A program made the translations under genes and the position numbers. From positions 372,001-436,000 of the forward strand of contig NZ_JAGIOR010000003.1 in assembly GCF_017876795.1 (NCBI RefSeq): a stretch of DNA of 64,000 nucleotides, in the 5' to 3' direction. The stretch comes from Rhizobium leguminosarum (GTDB taxonomy: Bacteria > Pseudomonadota > Alphaproteobacteria > Rhizobiales > Rhizobiaceae). Positions 42,325 through 51,228 of the stretch are shown here, piece after piece (position 1 is the first letter of the stretch; the number at the start of each line of letters is the position of its first letter). Under the pieces are notes generated by a model. That model was not told the origin of the DNA and ran no database searches. It saw nothing but the letters and a program-made list of their open reading frames with translations.

Positions 42325-43166
42325 TGAAGCTCGGCATCTTCGCAAAGACCTTCGACGGAACGGAGCCCTCGACGGTCCTCAATTCGGTCGCCCGGGCCGG
42401 GTTCACCGCAGCACAATACAATATGGCCTGCTCGGGTTTACCGCCGATGCCGGAGACGATTACCGAGGCCCAGGCGCGCTCGGTCACTGAGGCGGCGCGC
42501 AACTGCGGCGTCGAGATCGTCGCCGTATCCGGCACCTACAACATGATCCATCCCGATCCGGCCCTGCGCGAGGCCGGGCTTCGAAAATTGGCGACGTTGG
42601 CCGAACGTTGCGCTGGCATGTCAACGGACCTGATCACGCTCTGCACCGGCACACGCGACCCCATCGACCAATGGAAGGCGCATGCCGACAACGACACGCC
42701 TGCTGCTTGGCGCGATCTCCTCGAAGCCATGGAAGCGGCCGTCGCAATCGCCGAGCGCTACGATGTGGATCTTGGCATCGAGCCCGAGCTTGCCAATGTG
42801 GTCAACTCGGCTGAGAAAGCCCATCGGCTGATCACGGCGTTGAAGAGCCCCCGCATCAAGATCGTGCTCGATCCGGCCAATCTTTTCGAGGTTACAACGT
42901 TGGACGATCAGCGGCGCATCGTGTCTTCCGCGATCGATCTTCTGGCCGAGAGGATCGTCATGGCGCATGCGAAAGACCGCAATCCCGACGGCAGTTTTGC
43001 GACCGCCGGCAAGGGCGTCCTCGACTATGCGCATTATCTTCGCCGCCTCAAGGCGATTGGCTTTTCCGGCAGTCTTGTCACGCATGGTCTCTCAGCCTCG
43101 GAAGCGGCGGCTGCGGCGACCTTCCTGAAGAGTGCCCTCGACGGCGAAGGTGCGGGGCGAGGATGA
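42324..43166 (+). CDS. Sugar phosphate isomerase/epimerase (xylose-isomerase-like TIM barrel)
   Basis: 280 residues. KLGIFAKTFDG at the N terminus, VSGTYNMIHPD, GIEPELANVV, KIVLDPANLFE, MAHAKDR and LVTHGLSASEA carry the metal and substrate residues of the AP endonuclease 2 fold. It is likely an isomerase, epimerase or dehydratase acting on the product of the upstream oxidoreductase. Starts inside the upstream stop codon and overlaps the downstream hydrolase start, so translation is coupled on both sides. Confidence 0.85.
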   Translation: MKLGIFAKTFDGTEPSTVLNSVARAGFTAAQYNMACSGLPPMPETITEAQARSVTEAARNCGVEIVAVSGTYNMIHPDPALREAGLRKLATLAERCAGMSTDLITLCTGTRDPIDQWKAHADNDTPAAWRDLLEAMEAAVAIAERYDVDLGIEPELANVVNSAEKAHRLITALKSPRIKIVLDPANLFEVTTLDDQRRIVSSAIDLLAERIVMAHAKDRNPDGSFATAGKGVLDYAHYLRRLKAIGFSGSLVTHGLSASEAAAAATFLKSALDGEGAGRG

Positions 43167-43975
43167 TGAGACGGGCTCAATCGTTCGAAACCAGCGATGG
43201 CACCATTCTCAACGTCGACATGGCGGGCGAGGGTGTGTCGGCAATATTCCAGCACGGCCTATGCGGCGATGCAGCGCAGACGGACGAAGTCTTTCCGCGC
43301 GAAACCGGATATCGCCGGGTTACCGTCGAAGCCCGCGGTCACGGCCGTTCCCGAGCCGGCAATCTGGAGCAGTTGTCGATTTCCACCTTTTGCGATGATA
43401 TCGCCGCTTATATCGAGAAAAACCTTGCGGCGCCGGTCGTGATCGGCGGCATCTCGATGGGTGCCACGATCGCCTTGCGTCTCGCGGTCAAGCGGCCAGA
43501 TCTTGTCAAGGCTCTGATCCTGGCAAGGCCGGCCTGGCTGACGGCACCGGCTCCGGACAATATGGCGCCCAATGCCGAAGTCGGGTGGCTTCTGAAAACT
43601 CTGCCGCCGGATGAGGCAAAGCAGGCATTTCTTGCCGGTCCGGTCGGCGTGCGGCTCGCCGCCGAGGCGCCGGACAATCTCGCCTCGCTTGCCGGGTTTT
43701 TCTCCCGCACGCCTCTGGGGGTGACCGCCGAACTGCTGACCAGGATCTCCAATGACGGCCCTGATGTGACCGACGCGGACGTCGGCAATCTCGCCTTGCC
43801 GACGCTCGTCATCGGCCATGATCGCGATAGCATTCATCCTCTTGGCCACGCGCGCGCTCTTGCCGAGCGGATTGCCGGCGCGCGTTTCGTGCAGATCACG
43901 CCGAAAGCTGAGAGCCGTCCGCAATACGTCGCCGACTTTCGGCTTGCCGTCGGCAATTTTCTGAAGGAGCTCTGA
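43163..43975 (+). CDS. Alpha/beta hydrolase
   Basis: 270 residues of the classic alpha/beta-hydrolase fold: FQHGLCGD (oxyanion turn), VEARGHGRS, nucleophile elbow GISMG with the Ser, and VIGHDRDSIHPLGHA carrying the acid Asp. The expected C-terminal His is less obvious, since the usual GH near the end is replaced by ESRPQY, so catalysis should be checked. Its place in the operon suggests hydrolysis of a sugar lactone or ester. Start at either of two adjacent ATGs (43163 or 43166), overlapping the upstream stop. Confidence 0.8.
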   Translation: MMRRAQSFETSDGTILNVDMAGEGVSAIFQHGLCGDAAQTDEVFPRETGYRRVTVEARGHGRSRAGNLEQLSISTFCDDIAAYIEKNLAAPVVIGGISMGATIALRLAVKRPDLVKALILARPAWLTAPAPDNMAPNAEVGWLLKTLPPDEAKQAFLAGPVGVRLAAEAPDNLASLAGFFSRTPLGVTAELLTRISNDGPDVTDADVGNLALPTLVIGHDRDSIHPLGHARALAERIAGARFVQITPKAESRPQYVADFRLAVGNFLKEL

Positions 43976-43979
43976 AACA

Positions 43980-44681
43980 ATGCCTACCCCCCAAAAAAAC
44001 TGGATCGCCGATCTTCCGAAGGATCGGCTGATTGCGGAATTCTCCGTCTGGTCGGCCGATCTCATGCGTCTCACCGATGATCTCGCGCGTGTCGATCCTC
44101 ACGTTGACATCCTCCACATCGATGTCGCCGATGGCCATTTCGCGCCGGCAATGTTGTTTTTCCCCGATCTTGTCGCCGGTGTGCGCAAAGTTTCCGCGCG
44201 TCCGATCCATGTTCATCTGATGGTTGCCGACAGCATCATCCTGTCGCAGATCGAGCAGTTCGCCGATGCCGGTAGCGACCTGATCAGTCTTCATGTCGAA
44301 AACGAAAGCGTCGCCGATGAGGCCCTCGATCTTCTCGATCGCTGCGGTATTGCAGCCGGCATGGTCCTCAAGATCGATACCCCCGTCGAGCGGATCAAGA
44401 AATATGTTTCGCGGCTGCGTTTTGTGACGCTGCTTGGCACGGCGATCGGCGTCAAGGGCCAGGGCCTCGACGAAAAGGCCGGCGCCCGGCTTCAACAGGC
44501 AAAGCAGATTATCGCCGGCCGCGGCGCGGCCGATCGGATCGTGCTTGCGGCCGATGGCGGCATTCGCGAGCACACGGTGCCTCTCCTGCGCCAGTCCGGT
44601 GCGGAAACAGTGGTTCTCGGTTCCCTCGCTTTCAATGCGCCGTCGCTCGATGAGCGGATGGCATGGGTCCGCGCACTCTAA
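43980..44681 (+). CDS. Ribulose-phosphate-3-epimerase-like protein
   Basis: 233 residues with the Rpe TIM-barrel signature: FSVWSADLMRL, ILHIDVADGHFAPA (metal-binding His and catalytic Asp), IHVHLMVADS, and VLAADGGIRE (second catalytic Asp). Family members epimerise C3 of ketose phosphates (ribulose 5-phosphate, allulose 6-phosphate, tetrulose 4-phosphate). As the housekeeping Rpe would be elsewhere, this paralogue probably handles a dedicated sugar phosphate. Four bp after the upstream stop. Confidence 0.85.
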   Translation: MPTPQKNWIADLPKDRLIAEFSVWSADLMRLTDDLARVDPHVDILHIDVADGHFAPAMLFFPDLVAGVRKVSARPIHVHLMVADSIILSQIEQFADAGSDLISLHVENESVADEALDLLDRCGIAAGMVLKIDTPVERIKKYVSRLRFVTLLGTAIGVKGQGLDEKAGARLQQAKQIIAGRGAADRIVLAADGGIREHTVPLLRQSGAETVVLGSLAFNAPSLDERMAWVRAL

Positions 44682-44695
44682 CTCTTGGTCTTCAC

Positions 44696-45652
44696 ATGCA
44701 ACAGGTTGCCATTGGTATAGACCTCGGCGGAACGCAGGTGCGGGCCGCCCTTGTCGACGAGCAGGGCAGGATCCTGGCGCGCTTGGCTGAACCAACGGAT
44801 GCGTTGGCCGGCCCTGACCGGGTGCTCGCTCAGATTTGCGGCCTCACCGATCGGCTGCTTGCAGCATCGAACCACGCTTCGGTGGTGGGCGTCGGCGTAT
44901 CCGCTCCGGGCCCACTCGATACGGTCGCCGGTATCGCGACTGATATTCCGACCCTTTCGGGCTTCGTCGATTTTCCGCTGAAGGCGGAGTTGCAGAAGCG
45001 CTTTCCGCTTCCGGTCGATCTCGAAAACGACGCCATTGCCGCGGCGATCGGCGAGTGGCAGTTCGGTATCGGCAAGGGACTTGATAACCTCGTCTATGTC
45101 ACGGTGAGCACCGGGATCGGTGGTGGCGTTATCTCGGACGGTCGCGTGGTGCGCGGCCGCAAGGGCATGGCAGCGCATGTCGGCCACATGTCGGTGGTGC
45201 CGAACGGCGAGCTTTGCCCTTGCGGCAACCGGGGCTGTTTCGAGGCCTATGGATCCGGTCCGGCTTTTGCGCGGCGCGCCCAAATGCGGGCGCTGGGAAA
45301 TGGCGAGACGACGTTAGGCGGCGCCATCGACAGCCGCAGCGTTTTCGCAGCGGCCCGAAATGGTGATCGTCTCGCCAATCAGCTGGTCGACGAGGAAGCG
45401 GAAATTCTCGGTCGCGGCTTCACCAGTCTGATCCATATCTTCAGCCCCGATATCATCGTCATGGGGGGAGGGCTCTCCCACGAGTTCGACCGTCTGCAAC
45501 CGGGCATTCAAGCCTATATCAGCCAATGGGCAATGCCGGCATTCAAAGATGTCAAGGTGAAGCTGGCGGCATTGGATCAGAACTCAGGCCTTGTCGGCGC
45601 GGCGGCTCTGGCGTTCTTGGCGGGGAAGGTCGCTTCGATCGATCATCTTTAG
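44696..45652 (+). CDS. ROK-family sugar kinase
   Basis: 318 residues. Phosphate motif GIDLGGTQVRAALVD, substrate/catalytic segment DLENDAIAAAIGE, ATP motif VSTGIGGGVI, and the zinc motif CPCGNRGCFE, showing a kinase rather than a DNA-binding ROK repressor (no N-terminal helix-turn-helix). It phosphorylates a hexose or related sugar. Start at MQQVAIGID; no clear Shine-Dalgarno, consistent with coupling to the upstream gene. Last gene of the run that starts at 41248; convergent with thuR. Confidence 0.88.
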   Translation: MQQVAIGIDLGGTQVRAALVDEQGRILARLAEPTDALAGPDRVLAQICGLTDRLLAASNHASVVGVGVSAPGPLDTVAGIATDIPTLSGFVDFPLKAELQKRFPLPVDLENDAIAAAIGEWQFGIGKGLDNLVYVTVSTGIGGGVISDGRVVRGRKGMAAHVGHMSVVPNGELCPCGNRGCFEAYGSGPAFARRAQMRALGNGETTLGGAIDSRSVFAAARNGDRLANQLVDEEAEILGRGFTSLIHIFSPDIIVMGGGLSHEFDRLQPGIQAYISQWAMPAFKDVKVKLAALDQNSGLVGAAALAFLAGKVASIDHL

Positions 45653-45689
45653 AAAAGCACTCCGATCCTACGCGCATCGCCGGGTTGCT

Positions 45690-46706
45690 CTATGAGGGCG
45701 GCTGGGCGGTACTTTCCCTCAGGATCAGTTCGACCGGCCACAATTCATGGACCTCCTCCGCGGCACGTCCAGCGATAAGCTGTAGCGTCAGCTCAGCGCA
45801 GCGCGTGCCCGCAGCACGCATGGAGGATCGCGTCGTCGAGAGCGACGGCACCATGTTTTCGGCCGTCAGATAAGGGAAGACGTCGTCATGGGCGATGACC
45901 GACACATCCTGTCCCACCGTCATTCCAAGCGAACGCACGGCGCGGTAAACACCGAGCGCTGTCATCGTAGAACCGGCGACGATCGCGGTCGGCGGGTTTG
46001 CTCTTTCCAGGAAAGAGCGGGCATGGCGAAAGCCGATCTCGTCGGAGAATATATCGCAGACCATCAAGTTGGGATCTGCGGCGAGCCCACGCTCCTGTAG
46101 TGCGGTGCGAAAACCATGCTCGCGATGGATAGAATAGGTCTTTCCCCGCAGGCCGTTGATCATGGCGATGCGCCGATGCCCGAGATCGAGCAGGTGTTCG
46201 GTGGCCCTGCGCACCGCATTTTCATTGTCGATATCGAGCCAAGCGTGAACCTGATCGGTCTCCGACCGGCCGTGAACCAGGAAAGGCAGACGCAGGCTGT
46301 TCAGCAGTTCGATCCGCGGATCCTTGGGGCGAGGCGAATGAATGATGACCGCGTCCACCCGGCGGCTTTCGACCAGGCGCCGGTAGGCTTGCATCTCGTC
46401 GCCGTCATTGTCAGCGGTAATAGGCGTGATGAGAATATCGGTATCGGCCGTTTCCAAGCGCTGCGCCATGCCCGACATGAATTCAGCGAAATGGATTTCT
46501 CCCGAACGCGCCATCATGACGCCTATCGCTCCGGCTCTCCCAGTCTTTAGCCGCACGGCATTGATATCGGGGCGATAGCCAAGCCGCATTGCTTCGCTTG
46601 CAACCCGGGCACGCGTGGCTTCGCTCACCTCTGGGTAGCCGCTGAGCGCACGGCTGACCGTCGTCGGAGAAAGCCCAAGCTGCTTTGCAAATTCACGAAG
46701 TTTCAT
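45690..46706 (-). CDS. thuR: ThuR, LacI-family regulator of trehalose genes
   Basis: 338 residues. N-terminal helix-turn-helix KLREFAKQLGLSPTTVSRALSGYPEVSEATR and hinge, then a sugar-binding domain (ITADNDGDEMQAYRRLVESRRVDAVIIHS; VAGSTMTALGVYRAV). Divergent from thuE as in Sinorhizobium meliloti, where ThuR controls thuEFGKAB. The palindrome at 46786-46801 lies 80 bp upstream of its start and a second site lies next to thuE, so it probably represses both directions until trehalose or a derivative binds. Confidence 0.88.
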   Translation of the reverse strand: MKLREFAKQLGLSPTTVSRALSGYPEVSEATRARVASEAMRLGYRPDINAVRLKTGRAGAIGVMMARSGEIHFAEFMSGMAQRLETADTDILITPITADNDGDEMQAYRRLVESRRVDAVIIHSPRPKDPRIELLNSLRLPFLVHGRSETDQVHAWLDIDNENAVRRATEHLLDLGHRRIAMINGLRGKTYSIHREHGFRTALQERGLAADPNLMVCDIFSDEIGFRHARSFLERANPPTAIVAGSTMTALGVYRAVRSLGMTVGQDVSVIAHDDVFPYLTAENMVPSLSTTRSSMRAAGTRCAELTLQLIAGRAAEEVHELWPVELILRESTAQPPS

Positions 46707-46785
46707 CGGATGTCTTCTTTGTCCAGGCAATCAATGGACGATGCGTTGGTGTTGCGCAACGGGCAGGTATCCAATCAGATGATAA

Positions 46786-46801
46786 TTGAAATCGATTTCA
46801 A
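46786..46801. promoter_or_regulatory. Perfect 16-bp palindrome, probable ThuR operator 1
   Basis: TTGAAATCGATTTCAA, centred on CG as in LacI-family operators, within the thuR-thuE intergenic gap on the thuR side. Confidence 0.75.
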
Positions 46802-46944
46802 AGAAATTGGCCCCGAGCGTAGCTTGTGGATGCCATAAAATCTTCTCTTAAGCTGTATGTGAGGCCGAAAACGCCATTCTACACAACTGTGAAGTGCTAA
46901 TTTGGTGACTTGACGCCTTCCATACCTTCTGCAATGTTCTGCCG

Positions 46945-46960
46945 GCCAAATCGATTTCAA
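46945..46960. promoter_or_regulatory. Second ThuR-like operator next to thuE
   Basis: CCAAATCGATTTCAAT contains the palindromic core AAATCGATTT of operator 1 and lies 17-32 bp before the thuE ATG, overlapping the expected transcription start or leader. Two sites 159 bp apart centre to centre would allow looping repression. Confidence 0.65.
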
Positions 46961-46976
46961 TTTCTGGGAGGAAATC

Positions 46977-48242
46977 ATGAAAAAGTTTGCTTTAGGCTTA
47001 TCCGCGCTCGGCGTTGCCATCGCGGTCGCCGGCCCGATCCGTGCCGCTGAAATTTCGTTTGCCGCCAACACCACGGGAAAGAATGTCGAATTCCTTCACA
47101 AGCAGCTCGCAATTTTCGAGAAGGAAACCGGCAATCAGGTCAAGCTCGTCACGATGCCGTCGTCGAGCAGCGAGCAATTCTCCCAATATCGCCTGTGGCT
47201 TGCCGCTGGAAACAAGGACATCGACGTCTATCAGACCGACGTCATCTGGGCGCCGCAGCTTGCCGACCAGTTCATCGATCTCAAGGAGGCCACCAAAGAC
47301 GTGGTCGGCCAGTTCTTCCCGTCGATCATCGCGTCGCAGACTGTCAATGGTCGGCTCGTGGCGCTGCCGTTGTTTACCGATGCTCCGGCGCTGTTTTACC
47401 GAAAGGACCTGCTTGACAAATACGGCAAGCAGCCGCCGAAGACCTGGGACGAGATGGTCGCAACCGCCAAAGAGGTTCAGGATAAAGAACGTCAGGCCGG
47501 ACAGAAGGACCTCTGGGGCTATGTGTTCCAAGGCAATTCCTACGAAGGGCTGACCTGCAACGCGCTGGAATGGGTGAAGTCGTCGGGCGGCGGGCAGATC
47601 GTCGAGCCGGACGGAACGATCTCGATCAACAACGAGAAGGCGGCAGCAGCGCTTGAACGCGCCAAGGGCTGGATCGGCACGATCTCACCGCCAGGCGTGC
47701 TCGCATATCAGGAGGAAGAATCACGCGGCGTCTGGCAGACCGGCAACGCCGTCTTCATGCGCAACTGGCCCTATGCGTATTCCCTCGGTAATGGCGCCGA
47801 CAGCGCCGTGAAAGGCAAGTTCGACGTCATGACTCTGCCGGTCGCGGCCGCCGGCGACAAGCCGTCCTCGACTCTCGGCGGCTGGAACCTGGGGGTTTCG
47901 AAATACTCCGAAAAGCAGGAGGCAGCCATCGCGCTCGTAAAATTCCTGGCGTCGAAGGACGTTCAAAAGGCGCGTGCCATCGAGCTGTCCAACTTGCCGA
48001 CCCTGACCGACCTTTATGACGACAAGGATATTGCCGCCGCGCAGCCCTTCATGCCGAACTGGAAACCCATTTTCCAGGACGCGGTGCCGCGTCCTTCAGC
48101 GACGGCCAAGGTAAAATACAATGAGGTGTCCTCGAAGTTCTGGACGGCAGCGCACAATACACTGTCCGGCAGCGGCTCAGCTGCCGAGAACCTCGAGCTT
48201 CTCGAAGCCGACCTGACGACCCTCAAGGGCGACGCCTGGTGA
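46977..48242 (+). CDS. thuE: ThuE, trehalose/maltose-type solute-binding protein
   Basis: 421 residues. Signal peptide (residues 1-23, ending IRA-A), then a CUT1 binding-protein fold: FLHKQLAIFEKETGNQVKLV, IDVYQTDVIWAPQLADQFIDL, LPLFTDAPALFYRKDLLDKYG, YVFQGNSYEGLTCNALEWV, SSTLGGWNLGVSKYS. Periplasmic receptor of the trehalose/sucrose/maltose importer ThuEFGK. GGGAGGAAATC precedes the ATG. First gene of the thuEFGKAB operon; a hairpin separates it from thuF. Confidence 0.9.
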   Translation: MKKFALGLSALGVAIAVAGPIRAAEISFAANTTGKNVEFLHKQLAIFEKETGNQVKLVTMPSSSSEQFSQYRLWLAAGNKDIDVYQTDVIWAPQLADQFIDLKEATKDVVGQFFPSIIASQTVNGRLVALPLFTDAPALFYRKDLLDKYGKQPPKTWDEMVATAKEVQDKERQAGQKDLWGYVFQGNSYEGLTCNALEWVKSSGGGQIVEPDGTISINNEKAAAALERAKGWIGTISPPGVLAYQEEESRGVWQTGNAVFMRNWPYAYSLGNGADSAVKGKFDVMTLPVAAAGDKPSSTLGGWNLGVSKYSEKQEAAIALVKFLASKDVQKARAIELSNLPTLTDLYDDKDIAAAQPFMPNWKPIFQDAVPRPSATAKVKYNEVSSKFWTAAHNTLSGSGSAAENLELLEADLTTLKGDAW

Positions 48243-48248
48243 ATATCG

Positions 48249-48276
48249 GGACCGGCGGCTGCCAGGCCGTCGGTCC
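48249..48276 (+). other. Intercistronic stem-loop between thuE and thuF
   Basis: An 11-bp stem (GGACCGGCGGC paired with GCCGTCGGTCC, one G-U pair) and a TGCCAG loop start 6 bp after the thuE stop. No T-run follows, so it is not a full terminator. This is the usual place for an mRNA 3'-stabilising hairpin that keeps binding-protein levels above those of the permeases. Confidence 0.65.
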
Positions 48277-48312
48277 GGTCTTCGGACTGAGCTAACGAGG
48301 GGTAGGCGTTTC

Positions 48313-49299
48313 ATGACAGACATCGTAGTTCCGCAAGCAATTGAACCAAGGGTTTCCAATCTCAGAACCTCTACGGAGCTGCGATCCGAGCGTATTCGAT
48401 CGGCCTGGCTGTTTCTGGCGCCGACGCTGTTGATCCTGGCAATCGTCGCCGGATGGCCGTTGTTCAGAACGATCTATTTCAGCTTTACGAATGCGTCGCT
48501 CAACGATCTTGGCAATGCTCGGTTCATCGGCTTTGACAACTATTTGTCGTGGGTGACGCTGAAGAGCGGGAGGACCGTCTATCGCGGGCTGCTTGCCGAT
48601 CCGGTCTGGTGGAACGCCGTCTGGAACACTGCCAAGTTCACCGTCCTTTCGGTCGTGATCGAGACCGTGCTGGGACTGATCGTCGCCCTGGTGCTGAACG
48701 CCCGGTTCGTCGGGCGTGGGATCGTACGGGCCGCAATCCTCATTCCTTGGGCGATCCCAACGATCGTCTCGGCCAAGATGTGGGCCTGGATGCTCAATGA
48801 CCAGTTCGGTATCTTGAACGATATTCTCCTCGGCTTCGGCCTGATCAGCGAGAAGATTGCCTGGACCGCCAATCTGGAAACGGCGATGATCGCCGTGTTG
48901 ATCGTCGACGTCTGGAAGACGACGCCGTTCATGGCGCTTCTGATCCTTGCGGGACTGCAGATGGTTCCGGGAGACATCTATGAGGCCGCCAGGATCGACG
49001 GCGTCAATCCCATCAAGATTTTCTGGCGTCTGACGCTGCCGCTGATCCGGCCGGCCATCATGGTTGCCGTGATCTTCCGGATGCTGGATGCGATGCGCAT
49101 CTTCGATCTGATCTATGTACTGACGCCTAACAATGCGCAGACCAAGACCATGTCGGTCATGGCGCGCGAGAACCTGTTCGACTTCGACAAATTCGCCTAC
49201 GGCGCTACCGCGTCAACGGTGCTTTTCCTGATTATTGCCTCCGTCACCGTCCTTTATATCTGGCTCGGTCGCGTCAGGCTCGGCGGGGAGGAAGGTTGA
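48313..49299 (+). CDS. thuF: ThuF, trehalose ABC transporter permease
   Basis: 328 residues with six predicted membrane helices, the first at about 32-52. Characteristic MalF-type segments: SLNDLGNARFIGFDNYLS in the first periplasmic loop, WNTAKFTVLSVVIETVLGLIVALVLN, and the EAA loop YEAARIDGVNPIKIFWRLTLPLIRP, which contacts ThuK. A 40-residue polar N terminus precedes the first helix. The stop overlaps the thuG start (TGATG). Confidence 0.92.
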   Translation: MTDIVVPQAIEPRVSNLRTSTELRSERIRSAWLFLAPTLLILAIVAGWPLFRTIYFSFTNASLNDLGNARFIGFDNYLSWVTLKSGRTVYRGLLADPVWWNAVWNTAKFTVLSVVIETVLGLIVALVLNARFVGRGIVRAAILIPWAIPTIVSAKMWAWMLNDQFGILNDILLGFGLISEKIAWTANLETAMIAVLIVDVWKTTPFMALLILAGLQMVPGDIYEAARIDGVNPIKIFWRLTLPLIRPAIMVAVIFRMLDAMRIFDLIYVLTPNNAQTKTMSVMARENLFDFDKFAYGATASTVLFLIIASVTVLYIWLGRVRLGGEEG

Positions 49300-50129
49300 T
49301 GCTGCTTGGGATCGTCAAGAATACGCTCTTCTACCTGCTCGTCACGATCATCGTCATCATTGCGGTCTTTCCGTTCTACTATGCGATCCTCACGAGCCTG
49401 AAGACCGGCACGGCCCTTTTCGAAGTCGATTACTGGCCGACTGCGATCTCATTCGGCAACTACACCTCCGTGATGGGCCAGGGCGGTTTCGTCCGCAGTC
49501 TTGCAAATTCCGCGATGATCGCCTGCGTCGTGGTTTCAGCATCACTGTTGCTTTCGATCACCGCTTCGTTCGCTTTGGCACGGGTGCACTTCCGCGGGCG
49601 GGCACTGCTGATGCTGACCATTCTTTCGGTGTCGATGTTTCCCCAGATTGCCGTCCTTGCGGGCCTCTTCGAACTCATTCGCTGGATCGGCATCTTCAAC
49701 ACGCCTTTCGCGCTGATCTTTTCCTACATGATCTTCACGCTGCCGTTCACCGTCTGGGTGCTGACGACCTTCATGCGCGAATTACCGATCGAGATCGAGG
49801 AGGCGGCGATTGTCGATGGCGCCTCACCATGGGTCATTGTTACCCAGGTGTTCATGCCGTTGATGTGGCCGGCGCTTGTGACGACCGGGCTGCTCGCCTT
49901 CATCACTGCGTGGAACGAGTTCCTTTTTGCGCTGACGTTCACATCGTCGGATACGCAGCGAACCGTCCCGGTTGCCATCGCACTGCTTTCGGGAAACAGC
50001 GAATTCGAGATCCCCTGGGGCAACATCATGGCGGCGTCGGTGATCGTTACCGTGCCGGTGGTGGTGCTTGTTTTGATATTCCAGCGCCGGATCATTTCGG
50101 GGCTGACCGCCGGCGGCGTCAAGGGTTGA
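49299..50129 (+). CDS. thuG: ThuG, trehalose ABC transporter permease
   Basis: 276 residues, MalG type: first helix LLVTIIVIIAVFPFYYAILTSLK, further helices, and the EAA loop EIEEAAIVDGASPWVIVTQVFMPLMWP. Forms the membrane channel with ThuF. Start at ATG inside the thuF stop (a TTG three bases earlier is in frame), which indicates translational coupling. Eleven bp before thuK. Confidence 0.92.
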   Translation: MLLGIVKNTLFYLLVTIIVIIAVFPFYYAILTSLKTGTALFEVDYWPTAISFGNYTSVMGQGGFVRSLANSAMIACVVVSASLLLSITASFALARVHFRGRALLMLTILSVSMFPQIAVLAGLFELIRWIGIFNTPFALIFSYMIFTLPFTVWVLTTFMRELPIEIEEAAIVDGASPWVIVTQVFMPLMWPALVTTGLLAFITAWNEFLFALTFTSSDTQRTVPVAIALLSGNSEFEIPWGNIMAASVIVTVPVVVLVLIFQRRIISGLTAGGVKG

Positions 50130-50140
50130 GGGAGTAGGAC

Positions 50141-51166
50141 ATGGCAGAAATCCGACTGGAGAATATCCGCAAGAGCTTCGGCGCCTTCGAGGTGATCAAG
50201 GGCGTGACGATGGACATCCGCAGGGGCGAGTTCATGGTGTTTGTGGGGCCGTCGGGATGCGGTAAGTCCACGCTGCTCCGGCTTATCTCCGGCCTGGAAG
50301 ACATTACGTCGGGAACCCTCGCCTTCGACAACAAGATGGTGAACCAGCACGCGCCGTCGAAGAGGGGGATCGCCATGGTGTTCCAGTCCTACGCGCTCTA
50401 CCCGCATATGACGGTTTTCGACAATATGGCTTTCGGCATGAAGCTGTCCGGCCGCACCAGAGACGAATGCCGCCAGCGAGTCGAACAGGCGGCCGGCATG
50501 CTGCAGCTCTCATCTTATCTGGAGCGTCTGCCGCGGCAGCTTTCCGGCGGACAGCGTCAGCGCGTCGCAATCGGCCGGGCGATCGTGCGCGATCCCAAGG
50601 TCTTTCTCTTCGACGAGCCGCTGTCCAACCTCGATGCGGCGCTTCGCGTCGCGACGAGGCTGGAGATCGCCAAGCTCCATCGCAGCATGCACAACACGAC
50701 GATGATCTATGTGACGCATGATCAGGTCGAGGCCATGACACTCGCCGATCGGATCTGCGTGTTGAGGGATGGCGTCGTCGAGCAGATCGGCACGCCGCTG
50801 GAACTTTACGAAAGCCCCAATTCGCTCTTCGTTGCCGGCTTCATCGGCTCGCCGAAAATGAACTTCCTCTCGGGTGGGCTGGCCCAGCCTTATGATAGCC
50901 ATACGATCGGCGTGCGCGCAGAACATGTCCGCATCACGGCCGAGTCGCCAGTCTGGAGCGGCACGGTCATCCATTCGGAAATCCTCGGCTCCGATAGCTT
51001 CGTCTATGTGGATATCGGGATGGATGAGCCGCTCATCGTGCGGGAGGCCGGTGTCTCCCGCCACGAGCCGGGTCAGACGCTTGGCCTTGCGCCACTTGCC
51101 GGCCACGTCCACCGGTTCGACCGGTCGGGCCGGGCGCTCGAGCGACAATCCATGCGGGCTGCCTGA
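50141..51166 (+). CDS. thuK: ThuK, trehalose ABC transporter ATPase
   Basis: 341 residues. Walker A GPSGCGKST, Q-loop FQSYALYPHMTV, signature LSGGQRQRVAIGRA, Walker B LFDEPLSNLDA, VTHDQVEAMTLAD, then a MalK-type TOBE regulatory domain (IGVRAEHVRI). Hydrolyses ATP to drive ThuFG. GGGAGTAGGAC precedes the ATG. It is clearly distinct from the orphan ATPase at 39967, and each could in principle energise other CUT1 permeases. Confidence 0.92.
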   Translation: MAEIRLENIRKSFGAFEVIKGVTMDIRRGEFMVFVGPSGCGKSTLLRLISGLEDITSGTLAFDNKMVNQHAPSKRGIAMVFQSYALYPHMTVFDNMAFGMKLSGRTRDECRQRVEQAAGMLQLSSYLERLPRQLSGGQRQRVAIGRAIVRDPKVFLFDEPLSNLDAALRVATRLEIAKLHRSMHNTTMIYVTHDQVEAMTLADRICVLRDGVVEQIGTPLELYESPNSLFVAGFIGSPKMNFLSGGLAQPYDSHTIGVRAEHVRITAESPVWSGTVIHSEILGSDSFVYVDIGMDEPLIVREAGVSRHEPGQTLGLAPLAGHVHRFDRSGRALERQSMRAA

Positions 51167-51228
51167 TCTTTCAGGGATCGATGTCCTCCCAAAGCTCGAT
51201 CCGTTTTTAATGACAAGGAGAGAATGAC

